Positions 23,525 through 35,586 of a stretch of DNA of 64,000 nt are shown here, piece by piece. The stretch is from the NCBI GenBank assembly GCA_959347315.1, contig OY365808.1, forward strand, positions 718,975 through 782,974, in the 5' to 3' direction. The notes beneath the pieces were generated by a model. The model worked only from the letters and a program-made list of their open reading frames with translations. It ran no database searches and was not told the origin of the DNA. A program made the translations under genes and the position numbers. How positions within the stretch are numbered: the stretch's first letter is position 1; each line of letters starts with the position of its first letter. The DNA is from Bimastos eiseni (taxonomy: Eukaryota > Annelida > Clitellata > Crassiclitellata > Lumbricidae).

Positions 23525-23635
23525 CATTATGTGACCCATGTGACCTAGGGGTATTATGCTACCTAAGGGGTCATGTGACCCATGTGACCTAGGGGTATTA
23601 TGCTACCTAAGGGGTCATGTGACCCATGCGACCGT
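23525..23635. repeat. 44-bp tandem repeat, about 2.3 copies
   Basis: GTGACCCATGTGACCTAGGG and GTATTATGCTACCTAAGGGG repeat at a spacing of 44 bp. Weaker GTGACC-type similarity continues to about 23,790. Confidence 0.9.
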
Positions 23636-24349
23636 TGGTGTGATGTTACCTTTGAGAGTTATGTGACATGTGGGTGTTAAATGCCCAACGCTACCTTTGG
23701 AGGCTATGTGACCTATGTGACTTATGGGTGTTTTAAGACCTACGTGAGCTTTGGATGTCATGCAACATATATGACCCATGGATGTTACGGCGGTTTCATT
23801 GCCTCAAGTCCTTCTGCATAATCAGACTGTATTTGCCTTAGGGCATAATATGGGTGTGCGTGTGGATGTGGCTGTTGACAGCATTGACCAGTATACGAAC
23901 TAAATCAATGCTTAGTAACAACGACTGCTGTCTCATAAGTCTTCACTCGTTGCTTGCATTATAATCCTCTGCAACTCTTGTGTAACAATAGATACAACTA
24001 CTCTAGAAAAACATTGCAGAGGAATCCATTGGTATAAATTGCTAGCGACCTCATTTTCTTTACTCCGGCATATGAAAGTGTGTGACCAGTCCTCTCCTCT
24101 CCCTCGCTGTCTCATCTTCCCACAAACAGTGTAAGTGTAAGAGTACTCATAATAAGGGGTGGAGGGCACAACTGGGGCAGAAATCACAAAACAAATGGCA
24201 GAAATGTTAACACCTCCCTAGCTGCTCAAAAAGCAAAAAGTTCAACACTAGACTATTGTGAATTCTGGGCCATTCGGGAACTTTCTGCTTATAAAATTGT
24301 CACCATGACAACACAGAATCAGATATCCCATTTTCTGGGAAATAAATAT

Positions 24350-24470
24350 AGAAGCACGCAAGCACGCACACACAGAGTCACACACACACAGAGCGAGAGA
24401 CACACACACAGACAGAGAGCAAGAGACACACGCACAGACAAAGACACATACACACACAGACACAATCATT
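24350..24470. repeat. (CA)n / (GACA)n microsatellite
   Basis: Imperfect CACACA, GAGA and CAGACA repeats. Confidence 0.9.
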
Positions 24471-24894
24471 CAGAGCTATGTTCCTTGTTTCCCAATATTT
24501 CCCTATTTGAAGAAAAGTGCACATGGCTTAACTCAACCAACATCTTTCTAGGTCAGCTTAGTCTTTGGCCAATGCGGCGATGGTCTCGTTTCATGTTGAA
24601 TGACACAGGTAAGACTGGCTACAGGTAAACTAGGCTTACCTAGATAGGTTAAGAATGTCAGGTATACGTAAGCCACTGCTACCCCGTCAACGCTAACAAG
24701 ACGTGTTAATAAACTTCCCCAGGGAACTAATCCTAACAGGAACAGAGCGAAAGGCATTAATTAATTAAAAGAAGACTTACATCTCAGGTAAGTCTTTCTC
24801 ACAGGTGAAAGTATAATGAACAAAACAACAAATATTCCGGTCCAGCAATACTCTTCTAAGAGTCAAAGGTCATGAACCCGTGACAGATGGGGGA

Positions 24895-25632
24895 ACGGAC
24901 ATTTGACCACCGGACAAAAGCCCCCCCCCCCGGACAAAAGCCCACGATTTTGGGTAGGGCATTTGCCCTTCCCCCCCCCCCCGACAATTGCCCTCCTAGT
25001 GTGAAGTATGAACAGATGATGACAAGCTATATATTTAACTGCCATAATGTAAAATATATGAAAACAAGCAACTAATTATCGTGTCATATAGGAGACAAAG
25101 TGAGTCCAGTTCTGAATCTTTATTTATCTTGCTGGATGCATAAATACTGCATACAGTCCATGACACACCTTAATAAGTGGTGAAGGTCAGCTATAGTAAG
25201 CAGCTATAGTTGGTTAGCAAGTCGTCAGTGACATGCGATAATCATCTCCCGTTAATAAGAGTGAGAGTGAGTGAATACCTCTCTATAGATGATAATCTCA
25301 GAATATAAGCCGTTAAGATGTCAATGTCACAATAAAAACACTCATTATTTACAGCAGTCATTATATATCAAGTGGTATGAAATTGGCTTCTTCATTCGTC
25401 AACAAACTTTGCAGGTATTGGAACCAAAGCAATATGTCAACCCGCTAAAAATAAATATTTTACAGGTTTAGTAACACTTAGCTGGCATGGACACATCCAT
25501 GCACACACATACAAGCATTCATATATAATTTGGGTGACATATGGTCTACACTACTGGGGGGCCTTTGTCCTAGTTGGAGGGGCTTTTGTCGGAGCGGGGG
25601 GGGGGGCAAAAGTCCGTGGGGCAAATGTCCTA
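24895..25632. mobile_element. GGACATTTG element with poly-C/G inverted ends
   Basis: The left end carries GGACATTTGACCACCGGAC, then GGACAAAAGCCC units separated by C runs. The right end has the complement: GGGGGCAAAAGTCCG and GGGGCAAATGTCC, with GGGGCTTTTGTC. The inverted ends span about 100 bp around an AT-rich core without coding potential. No target duplication was identified, so the type is open. Confidence 0.6.
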
Positions 25633-25639
25633 CACTCGA

Positions 25640-26720
25640 CAGACGTGCCAAGAATGGCATGCATGCAAATACTTAGGGTACCAGAATTCAAAAAGTTCTA
25701 ACTATATTATGCACAAGCACTATAAGAATCTAAATTTTCTTTTATCGAGGGGATTTTATTTTAACCCCTTTCTAGAAACATCTTTGAAGTGAGTCAAGTG
25801 TAATTAAAGGTTTTGTTACGCTTGACCAATTAAAACCTAATGAGAAGTATAACTACAAAATGTGCAAAATAACTATGATACCCCACGAGAGTATTTCTTA
25901 GAATGATTTAGCCACATTTTTGGAATACACCCAAAAAAGGTTTTTACTGCACAGGTGTGGGTCTACCTCTAATAATCTTGCCCTACTAAGATGAATCAGC
26001 AGAGAATCCCCTCTCAATACACACTGCCAATCTACTACCTCTGTCTTTCTCTCATGTTGCTCAAATAAGTTGCATTTAATATCAGTTTTAAATTAATTTA
26101 AAGAACTTTATTCAATTTATTTAAAGTGCTTCATTCAATTTATTTTAAATGGCAACAAGGTCATTCAATCAGAATTTAGTTTACACAGCAATTAACTCAA
26201 TTGGTTTCAAATTACTTCATTAGAAATTGCTTCATGGTTTAGACGGCGAGTCTCTGAAGTCGGAAAACTCATTTCACAGAGAACTTGACCTCATATAATT
26301 TATATCACCATTTAATAGCATAAATTACTTGGGTCATGAAGTAATTGTCTAAAAAATTGCCACTGTTGCTTGGTAATTTCGAAAACCATTATTTCACCCA
26401 CTGCTGGCAATTCAAAAATTGTCAGTAAATATATTCCCTGCATGCCTGGGAAATGTTCCAACCAATGTTCGCACTCCCTACAAAAGTATCATCACATTCA
26501 AAAACGCATACATAAAATGCCAATTTTTTAAACCACTGCTGCAGCTCATGCTTACAAATCTCAGGCTTACAGGCTTACAAATGTTACATGGAAATAAACG
26601 TCTAATCTTACTGTCATACCAATGCTTAACCTACAACAATTAATAATGTATTATCAATGCATTCTCATAATCTATCCATCCCATCTGTGCCGCATCCCAT
26701 GAAATGACATGTTACACCCC
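25640..26720. other. No gene recognised
   Basis: AT-rich sequence with AATTTA/TTTAAA-type repeats around 26,070-26,200 and no supported feature. Confidence 0.45.
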
Positions 26721-26731
26721 ATTAGGACGAG

Positions 26732-27579
26732 CAGAGTTCGACCGTACGACCGTACGTACGGAACGTATGCTATTTTTTCTGCTGAAATGCGTACCGTACG
26801 CTATTTTTTGGCTAAATTAATAAATAGCGTACGCTAATTTTTCTGCATTACATGTTAGTCGAAATATTTTTTTTATTATAGAAATAACAAAGAATAACAA
26901 AAATTAAAAATAAAAGAATGGAAAACGTTTTAAAACAATTCCGTGAACAATTGTGTATTTTTATTCCAATTTTCTAACAATAAACTACGGTCATAAATTG
27001 ATTAAATTCCAGCAGTGAGTTTTGAATGTTATCAAAAAATTCATCTTTATCACTATAATATCAACAGTATTATAAAGAATGAATGTATGAAGTTGCAAAA
27101 CTGTATCTAAATTCTAATCATCTGGAGAATCTGAGAATCTGGAGAATCTGAGTAATCTGACTCTTCTTGTACTGAGTCTTCTGATGTATCACTGATATCA
27201 TCATTCGGTTCATTCCATTTCACGTTCTGTTTAACATAATCCACTTCTTCCACTTAGTCCATTAAACGTGTGTGGGCATGGATATAGACCATCTTCTCAA
27301 TGGTCTTCGGATTCAGTCGAGCCCTCCTTTTATTCTGGAATATAATTTACCTCTTCGCTGAAACGGAACTACAAATAAAAACTCTAAAGTGACGTAATAA
27401 AGACGAGAGAAAAAACGACGAGAAAATGACGAGAAAAAAAATGTGACGTCACGAGAAGCAACTAATATTAAAGGCTGCTCATACGTACGGAATACGAACG
27501 TACCGTACGCTATTATTTTTAGTAAATTACGTACCGTACGCGTATGCTATCTTTTGCCCTAACGTACGGTCGAACTTTG
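26732..27579. mobile_element. hAT-like transposon, 848 bp, with CGTACG-rich ends
   Basis: The left end CAGAGTTCGACCGTACG and right end CGTACGGTCGAACTTTG are inverted with one mismatch over 17 bp. The flanks are an identical 8-mer, AGGACGAG (26,724-26,731 and 27,580-27,587), which fits hAT. Inside both ends are clustered CGTACG palindromes with GCTATTTTTT-type spacers. The minus strand at about 27,130-27,270 reads as an acidic/serine-rich peptide (NDDISDTSEDSVQEESDYSD), possibly a remnant of an element-encoded protein. No catalytic transposase domain is visible. Confidence 0.85.
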
Positions 27580-28129
27580 AGGACGAGTGCACCCTAGTTT
27601 GAAAACCCTGACCAAGATGGTCGTCAGTATGTCTACTTTATCTGTCTATATATAAAATTAGGATATCGGTAAATCTTCTGCGGCCAAAAGTTCGGCCCCA
27701 ATAAAAAAAAAATACTACTTCTACGCTCGAACGCATAAAAAATGTAGCGGCTGAATGCGCACTTTTTGGCGCAGGTGCACTGCTAAAAATATCTGACAAT
27801 TTTAATGTGTCGTGAGGGTCGGTTAGGGCCAGGTTATGTGTCGTGACGGTCGTTTATGGTCAGGCTTAGAGTTATACTGTCTTTTTGAGACATACGTGAA
27901 GAACTTTCGGCCGCATAAGTTATTTTTCCGAGCTTTGAGAGGCCGAAGTTTCGGCCGCAGAAGCACCACACATAAATTATGCTTTAAGTCTTGCAACGGC
28001 TTCCTGTCACTGTACGTATCCACCACAAGATCGTCTTCCTCGCTTCCAAAGCCCAGCTATAGGCAGTGTGCAGAAATATCTCTTTGGCAATTAGCGAAAG
28101 CCATTATCTGCAATTACATTTCATTCCTT

Positions 28130-28380
28130 GTGCTCTGTCGATAATACTGATATTTTTGTTCCTCGGACTAAGACTGCCTTGGCCCAACACCGGGCGTTTG
28201 CTGTTGTGGGTCCATCTACCTGGAGTGATCACTATTGGCTAAACTAATGACTGGCATCTCACCATTGGCTATTCACTCCTCAAAGGCGTTCATTTTTCCC
28301 AGGGATTTCCGTGTTGATAGCGCTTCTGAATAGTTATTCTGTGAAAGGCGCTATATAAATCGAAAGATACAATATGATAC
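28130..28380 (+). pseudogene. L2-like LINE ORF2 end and 3' UTR
   Basis: RAFAVVGPSTW-type sequence (about 28,180-28,230) is followed by AAAGGCGTTCATTTTTCCC, GGCGCTATATAAATCGAAAG and an ATACAATATGATAC tail. Same subfamily as 16.7 kb. Confidence 0.65.
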
Positions 28381-28749
28381 AATACGCATTGAGTAAGCCA
28401 TTCTTCAACCGCTGCAAATGAAAGCCACGTCATCTGACAACATATCAGTAACATAACTAACTGCACTCATCAACTACTTCCGATATGAATAAAGAAAGAA
28501 GGCAGCAACAAAGAACTATTGGCACAAACACATCGACCACAATTCAGACAATCATTTCTATCAATAGTCAACATCACTTGATGACAAATGAATCACACTC
28601 AGCAATCGTTTTCACATGGAAATTAACACAACCAGCTCTGAAAGCAACGTCTACATTTCACATAACACTATGAGCTCATAACACATTGGGTGCATTTACA
28701 GTTCTTATGTTGTAAATATTACAGTTAATTTTCGTTTGTCAGAGTACAG

Positions 28750-28860
28750 AACTTCTCCACTGTTTGCACTCTGCCAGTGCCAGTCCCACACCGGGACAAA
28801 AGAGGAGGGCAAAGCCAATGATATATGTATCACACAGTGTCGCCAAACTGCAACTAACCA
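28750..28860 (-). repeat. LINE 3' UTR fragment (GGGACTGGCAC family), minus
   Basis: CTTCTCCACTGTTTGCACTC, TGCCAGTGCCAGTCCCACA and AAGAGGAGGGCAAAGCC align with the copies at 19.18 and 44.67 kb. It lies about 100 bp downstream of the spen exon 2 donor, inside intron 2. Confidence 0.6.
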
Positions 28861-28865
28861 AACTT

Positions 28866-28930
28866 GCCTAAGTTATGCCGAGTACTACGATGCTCAGCCG
28901 AGTTGAGCATCGTTTTGGCTCATCCCCATA
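28866..28930. repeat. ACTCGG-family right-end fragment
   Basis: GCCGAGTACTACGATGCTC and TTTTGGCTCATCCCC match the right end of the element at 21,506-21,913. It sits 31 bp beyond the spen exon 2 donor. Confidence 0.5.
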
Positions 28931-28960
28931 TCATGCATAGTATACGCAATGGAAACTCAC

Positions 28961-29302
28961 CCATTAGGAGTGGCTTGACAGTTGTTAAGAGCAGGATTTG
29001 TGGAGGACGAATGAGAGGACGAGGAGGAGGAAGACGACGTATTCCAAATAAGGGAGGAATCGGCACCGATCGCGCCTCGTGTCTTTCCCGGCGGAAGAAG
29101 AGGTGTCTCGTGGGAATGGACCAAGACCGGAAGTACCGTTCCTGTCGGCTCGTTATAGCGCGTCTGAACGGTCAGTCCGTCGATGATGTTCTCTGAATTG
29201 TGAGCCTTCGCTGCTGACTTAATGTCCATAAAAGCGAGGACCGCATGTAACTTGTCGCTGCTATCCAGGCGGTGGAGTTTCACGCTCTGCACCCGACCGT
29301 GT
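28961..29302 (-). CDS. spen: SPEN/split ends, coding exon 2 (second half of RRM1, Ser-rich tail)
   Basis: The exon starts after a pyrimidine-rich acceptor (TTTTTCCAG, AG at 29,304-29,303) with A, completing the Arg codon begun in exon 1. It encodes HGRVQSVKLHR, an RNP1-like strand (KLHAVLAF, residues 45-52), then MDIKSAAKAHNSEN and TRYNEP. Vertebrate SPEN has DIKSAQKAHNS and TDYNEP in the same places. After RRM1 (about residues 6-80) comes a low-complexity tail with a run of twelve residues that are all Ser except one His, matching the disordered Ser/Arg-rich linker between RRM1 and RRM2 in the family. The exon ends at AATGG|GTGAGT, a near-consensus donor (GT at 28,960-28,959). Length is 342 nt, phase 2 at both ends. 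RRM2-4 are not found at lower coordinates and probably lie outside the window. Expression is not shown by the sequence. Confidence 0.92.
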
Positions 29303-29639
29303 CTGGAAAAAGTTAACATACGAGACCATCAATATTTACCTCCTCGTTTATTACGCATTTATTACCAATTGATATCGTTATCGTGTATCGATGCTATCTA
29401 ATGACGAAGCATCACTCGATGGTGCTGAGCAAATGTTAGAGAAGGACGACTCACTACACAGTGACCAACTCTAGGAGGAGGAGAAGGAGGAGGAGCAAGA
29501 GGAAGAGGAGGAGGAAGAGGACCACCGAACCGGTACTCTCTGCATTACAAGACAACCATTTACCACTCTAAACAACTATATACTTATAAACCATGTGAAA
29601 ATAATTTGAATAAATATATAAATCAAATTTCACTTTATT

Positions 29640-29640
29640 T

Positions 29641-29675
<35 letters not shown>
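29640..29675. repeat. (AT)n microsatellite
   Basis: About 17 AT dinucleotides in a row. Confidence 0.95.
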
Positions 29676-29676
<1 letters not shown>

Positions 29677-29679
29677 AGT

Positions 29680-30720
29680 GTGTAGTTTTTGCAGTTCATC
29701 GAGATGTTTGAGACATTGTGTAGAACAGTGCTGAAATTACTAGAGTAACAAAGCCTCTTACACAGTGCACAGACTACAAACTATGACAGTGTCACCACTC
29801 AGCACAATCTCTGATAGCAGTTATGTTAGAACATAGTCCTAAACCATTTTATTACTGGATAATAACAAGTGATAAATCGATTTTTTCACTCTGATGCCAA
29901 ACATAAAATTGCAACTGAGACAAATGCACAGGTAGTACCACGATTCATATGCCATAATTTAATTTATTCATCCAAAATTCATCATAATGCCGTGTGTGAC
30001 AGCCATTCTACCCAAGAAAAATCACTGCGAACCCCCCACCCCATCACCCCCTCATCTGCCTCAGACTCCTCTATCGTTACAACACAAACTTCTAATTGTA
30101 TTCGTACCATAATCCCTCAGATCCTTCGCCTTCCGAACTTTCTCGTCAACTGAAGTCCCATCTCTTCAAGATAATTTATGCTATCGAACACTGATTTCCC
30201 ACACCAATCCTACATTCCATCTCTTCCCAAAACTATCCCGTCTTCAACGAAACCGCCTAAGCACCCACCCAGACTCGTTCCTCTGTGAATCGGACTACTA
30301 GGACCTCCACTCGACGTCCTTGGAAGATTCAGCAGAAAATCCAGGAACACACAAGGCATTATAATACAGAACTGCTATCGACGCGTCTGAACCTGCCAGC
30401 ATCGTATCAACACAACAAAACGGTCGCCTTTCAAGACCAAGTAATCAAAAAGATCGCTTCATTGCTTAATAGAAAGACTAGTAAATTATAACGACCGCGT
30501 ATGAACACCACACCATAGCAGATCAGTTGAGCAATAGAAAAACTCTGTCAAACCGTTGACACAATGTGCTGCTGCTCGTCATTAATTTTGCCAAACTGCG
30601 CCCTGCATTAGAACGCCAGTTAAAAATATTTGGCCGACGCACAGGATTATTCTAGGACATTTCAAAGCAGGCAAAATCTAAGTAGCTCACAGAACAGTCG
30701 GAACAGACACAACACACAGT
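29680..30720. other. No gene recognised in this part of spen intron 1
   Basis: Short frames only; no LINE 3' signature or terminal repeats seen. Confidence 0.4.
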
Positions 30721-30721
30721 T

Positions 30722-30950
30722 TATATATGTTGCAGGCAATGTGTGAAACAGGGATTTTGTAAAGTGCCTGATTTTTTAGATTTTAGGCAATTTGTAAAAA
30801 TCACCCATTCTGGGTCAGAGTTATCTATAGGGTTAGTGTTAGGGTTAGTATTAGTGCAGGGTAAGGGTTAGTGTAGAGTAAGAGTTTTACAAATTGACTA
30901 GGCATTTTACAAAATCCCCAGTTTCACACATTGCCTGTAACATATACATA
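30722..30950. mobile_element. MITE with long inverted ends and TTAGGG-like core
   Basis: The left arm (ATATGTTGCAGGCAATGTGT, then GGGATTTTGTAAAGTGCCT and AATTTGTAAAA) matches the complement of the right arm (ATATGTTACAGGCAATGTGT, GGGATTTTGTAAAATGCCT, AATTTGTAAAA) over about 70 bp with few changes. The core has GGGTTAG repeats (GTTAGTGTTAGGGTTAG). Exact ends and target duplication are unclear in the flanking TATA sequence. Confidence 0.7.
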
Positions 30951-30989
30951 TAACAGAAGACAGTTAGTTATTATGTATCAAAAGTGACA

Positions 30990-31265
30990 AACAATTCTGC
31001 TATAGACGAAGTCGTTCAATGAAGATTCCGATGGTTTGGACGAGACGTAGAAAGAGATACAGAGAGAGAGAGTGCCAACCGACCGAATCCCACGCAAAGC
31101 CCTACACTCAGATTCAAAGTTAAAAGAAGGAACTTAGGAAAGTTAAGACTGTATTGGATGAATATAGTAACAGTATGATGTCGATGGGAAGATGAGCTGG
31201 CGGGGCGAGGATCGATATATTCTCAAATATATGTCGAGAATAAGAGAATGAAGTCACTGATGTTG
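30990..31265 (+). pseudogene. Possible RTE-type LINE C-terminal fragment
   Basis: The plus-strand translation reads RWFGRDVERDTERESANRPN and then LRLYWMN, faintly like the LRWFGHV...GRPR-RWMDN block at the end of RTE-group reverse transcriptase proteins. It is badly decayed, so this is a weak call. Confidence 0.3.
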
Positions 31266-31269
31266 CTAA

Positions 31270-34200
31270 TGACATTCAATCTTACATGCATTACTTAGCA
31301 TAATATCACGCATAGATGAAATCGATTGCGGATCAGAAAACTTAATACATATGGTTCCGTACCTGCCAGCAGCTGAACACCCTACCTGTTTTCTCCAATA
31401 TAACTGTGCACCTCTGAATTAATAGTAAGAATGGCAAAATAAATTACAGTTGTATTGTATTGGGTATATTGTTCCAAAGCAAAGGCCAGACAGGCGCCAT
31501 AAGCATAGTGCTGTTAGGAGCAGAAGCAGTCCGAGTCCGAGCTACTAGGCGGCGGCGGCCACATCGTTGGTCTAAGGAACGGAGACGACGACAAATGACG
31601 GCCGAGAGAGAGGACGACGTTTAAGGTAACAAGGATAATCACTATCCCAAAAATGTTCCATCAACATCGATTGGACAGACAGAAACCGAATAAATGATTT
31701 CCGCCAGATGGAGATAATCATCTATTCGTACCGATTGCAGACAAATGGCTGGTATCAGGAACTGACGATGATGATGATGATACCGCCACTGCATTGCATA
31801 GGCTCGTGCAACTGCTTCATACGTTAGGAAAAGGTCAGAGCTACGACGCAGACGGATTCCCATCAACATCGGTTGGACCGAAGACACGCGAGAAACCGAC
31901 CCCACCGACTCAGTGAACTTACAACCACGGAATATTAATCACGCCCGTCGGATTACCTCCGTCTGGCATATCCGCTGGTCATTCAGCCGCGATTATTAAT
32001 AGTCTCGACATCCATCGATTCGCCTTTAGTTCTGCCTCGGAAACATGCTTTATTGTCGAGTACCGTCTGAACTATTGAACCATGCACAGGACCCAATTCA
32101 AATCCCCGCCAGAGACGCAAATCATTGATTCCCGAGTCACCTTGTCAATACGAATGCAACCTACCAAAACTGGCACAGAAAACGCATTAAAATTTCACAT
32201 CACTTTGTCCATGAGAAGAGACATGCTTTGTCAGTGTAGGCCGAATTGTTTTGAGCAGGAAAGAAATTAAGCGTTTATTACTGTAAATGAAATTACGACT
32301 TTTAATTAAGATCAATGTTGTATAATCCTTGCTGTTAAGTTGCTAAAACGGAATAAAAACGAAAAAACCCAGGACAAAATATACATAGGCCTGTCATCAT
32401 TTAATTAGAAACAAACTGACCAACCCGCTGTAATTTTCAAAAGGTCAATGTTAGTAGTTTGCGACCAGATCGAAAGAGCCTACTTTTTATTCTTAGCTGC
32501 AAATTTGAATTTATAAAGAATCCTGGAGAATGGATAAAGAAAATAATAGTGCTGCATCTTGTGCTTTATTTTAAAATTGAAAACCTTGTTAAAACAGAGT
32601 TTCATTTTAATCAGCAGATAACAATTTTATTGGTAAACCCTACGTAACATAAATAGAAATTTTTTTTTTTAAATTCTGAAGATATCATCAATATTCCTAA
32701 GTTAAGGACACTGTTGAATGGTGTCAACAGGCCTGTCGAGAGTCAGAGGGCAACTTGTACCTAAGTATTTACTTATGTAAGAACTTGAAGTTGACAATAA
32801 TTTAATGCGTTTGATATAATACTTGGAGGGGTAAGGGTTAAGCTCAGTAAGCATAAAAACATGCAACAATGTGACTTAGTAAGGAAGCAATCTCAACTAC
32901 TTGCATTCAGTGCAAATTACCTGTTCTGCCTTGTATCACCAATAAATGACACTGCTCAGCGACACTTCTGCAAACTGCACACAGTTCCACAGCAGCTTAT
33001 CGGTCAATTCCACGCGAAAGCAAGTAGGCTATATTGATTTATAAGCTGTGCATAACCACACAATTCCCAAATGCAACCCGCCCACACAAATCCAATATTC
33101 CACGACTACGGTCAAGGAAATCGCAGTTTATACGACTGATAGATAGATGCCTGTACTGCGCAGACTTCGTGCCCCAGGGATAACCATGCGCTGGGTCTTC
33201 TAGCATCTATAAAGCAGAGCAGAACATTCAGTTAGAACCCGAGGCCCTTGATTGGCTTACCTTTCCTCAATCCCGACCATACCACTATCTTTCATCTAAA
33301 GCAGGTCTGCGCTGCAATCAACCACTGTGCACTGGGTCTCATGCATAATTTGTGCAGAGGAACTGGGGAGATTTATAGATGTACGACGACTATAAATATT
33401 ACAATACGTGACATCCCAGGCAACTTCCTCGCAGCTATTCGTACAAACAACAACCCCATGGAAGCCGGTCCAGATGATCCTGCATTCCAGGCATACAAAC
33501 ACTAAGCCCTGTGGACAAGACACTCTTCTCAACTGGTAAAATTATTGTAAGGAAACTTACAGCTGTAGCTGAGCAAACAAACTATGTTCCAGTAGCTGCA
33601 TGGAAAAGTGAACATTTGAACATTTATTTGGTACACTAAAGTACAATAGAATGCTCAATAAAAGCGGTTAACATAAAATAATGATCAGTCCATGATTTTG
33701 TTTCCATTAAATTTCATCATAATTTTCATCAGTTATAACCACCAAAGCAGGATGTTCTTCAACTGAAATATACTGCATGCTAAATTGCAAGAGCAAGACG
33801 TTCATTTAATTTCGTTATGTTTATTTGGTACTACGAAAAAATAATAAATACATTATCTAGCAAAAGGGTAACAGTAAATCACACTGGAGACACAACACAG
33901 ATAGGGACGAGAGATTCTGCTGGTTAAGGCCACCTAGGTAACACAAGCAAGTAGAGGCCAAACGGATGACATTAGCGGAATGGGTAAAGGTTAGAAAGAA
34001 ATAACACAATGTGTGTGTGTGTATCTTCGTTTATTGAGAAAAAGAAAATTTCGCTGTCAAAAACACAGCAACTTACAAGTTCGTGACAATTATTAATGAG
34101 GTGTCAAACAGCCGCTCAGTAATTGAGTTTATTAGGCCTGATTCCGAAAATCTTTCAGTCTATGGGGATAGTATACTAGTTCACAGACTTACAGTGGGTG

Positions 34201-35130
34201 CTTGGGGGACACAAGAGTTCTTAAAATAAGTTTTTGTACATTAGTCTCTGCAGAAAGTTCTTTTTGTCTTTATCTGGGAGGTCAAATGGGTGGGGTCTTT
34301 CCTTTCCCTCTGGCTGTATCCTGATTCTGGTCTCATGTGGCACAATATTAGTTAACTTAACTGTTGACTGTTCTTAACTAACAAGTGCAGTACAATGTTT
34401 TATTTATAAAAAATCCTGTAAGTCACTTTTAATTATATTTACTCATGCAAGTGCTTAACTCATGTAAGTGTTTAACTTCTGCAAGTGTCTAACTGTACAC
34501 TTGCAACAAAAATTAAAAGCGAAAGTCTGCACAGTCATCAGCAAATACGAAACAAAATTTGAACATTGAAAGAAGAAACATTGTTAAAACAATATGGTAG
34601 CCATTGGTAGGGTTAGGAATGGGTCAGAGTAATATTAGAACAGGGGTTAGGGTTAGGGTATAGGCTTATGTCGGTTAGGGTATAGGCTTATGTCAAGATC
34701 AGGGTTAGCAAAGGGTTGTGTTATGAACAATAAGAATAAAATTCACATGCCAGCATTATTTAAACCCAGTGCCAGCTCGCAAGAACTCATTTTGCGCAAA
34801 ATGAACCACACACATGTTTTTGATGAATGGGTAATAAAGTTTTAAGTGCCATCATATCAGCCACAGATGAAGCAATAACAATGACATACATCTCTAAAAT
34901 AGATATTGTCTGTGCATATATTTCATGCAAGTCCTATATTAGCATCAAAACATGAGGACATTATTCTTGTGCCAAAAAGTCTCTGTGAAGAGGAGTCAAA
35001 CAAAGGCAGATAATTATACAGTAGACGACAAAACATCACTTGGACTAACACCAGGGTGAGCAATGGGGGATTACAAATGACCGAAGACAATGGAGATCAT
35101 TTTTCGTACACAACGCCGCAAAACGACAGG
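31270..35130. other. No gene recognised in this part of spen intron 1
   Basis: A GC-rich patch at about 31,540-31,620 (GGCGGCGGCGGCC), and two related pieces containing CATCAACATCG-TTGGAC at about 31,662 and 31,860, are the only local structure. A TTAGGG-like patch at 34,600-34,700 includes two copies of a 22-bp unit (GGTTAGGGTATAGGCTTATG plus two bases). Frames at 33.2-33.5 kb match nothing I know. Confidence 0.4.
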
Positions 35131-35135
35131 AGTCA

Positions 35136-35182
35136 GATGATGATGATGATGATGATGATCACAATGACGATGATGATGAAGT
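35136..35182. repeat. (GAT)n microsatellite
   Basis: GATGATGATG repeats with minor interruptions. Confidence 0.9.
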
Positions 35183-35329
35183 GCGAGGCACGATCTGGTG
35201 ATTTATAATTCAACAAATAAAGATAACAGCAACACGGCTGTAAAGAAAACTTCATGTAGGAGAAGAAGCCAAAGATGACAGCAGACTTGTTATTCAGTCG
35301 TGAGAAATCCATTAGAGATGAAGTGAAAC

Positions 35330-35560
35330 TTGACTCTGTTACTCCACTCGGCCGAGTATCGTAGTACTCGGCATTACTCGGACAAACAGCAGGTCCGAGT
35401 ATCAATCCGAGTCGCTTGTGAAACACGAATCGGAATTACGATTATTTTGTGTTTTGAAAATGAAAATAATTTTTATTTAAATTTACAAAACGACAATCAC
35501 ATTCACTCATGTAATCGCTTGATCACTTTCATAGCAAAAAAACAGAGAATTATAAGAACA
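35330..35560. repeat. ACTCGG-family fragment
   Basis: ACTCGGCCGAGTATCGTAGT, ACTCGGCATTACTCGG and an interior rich in TTTTGAAAATGAAAATAAT resemble the family members at 15.1 and 21.5 kb. The termini are lost. Confidence 0.45.
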
Positions 35561-35586
35561 AATAAATATGTGCATTTATTTTTAGC

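Noticed and set aside
30830..30890. Interstitial telomere or chromosome end
   Set aside because: TTAGGG-like units are few and lie inside the inverted arms of a MITE.
33248..33505. 85-residue plus-strand frame as an exon
   Set aside because: It starts with TTG, has no recognised similarity, and the opposite strand is also open.
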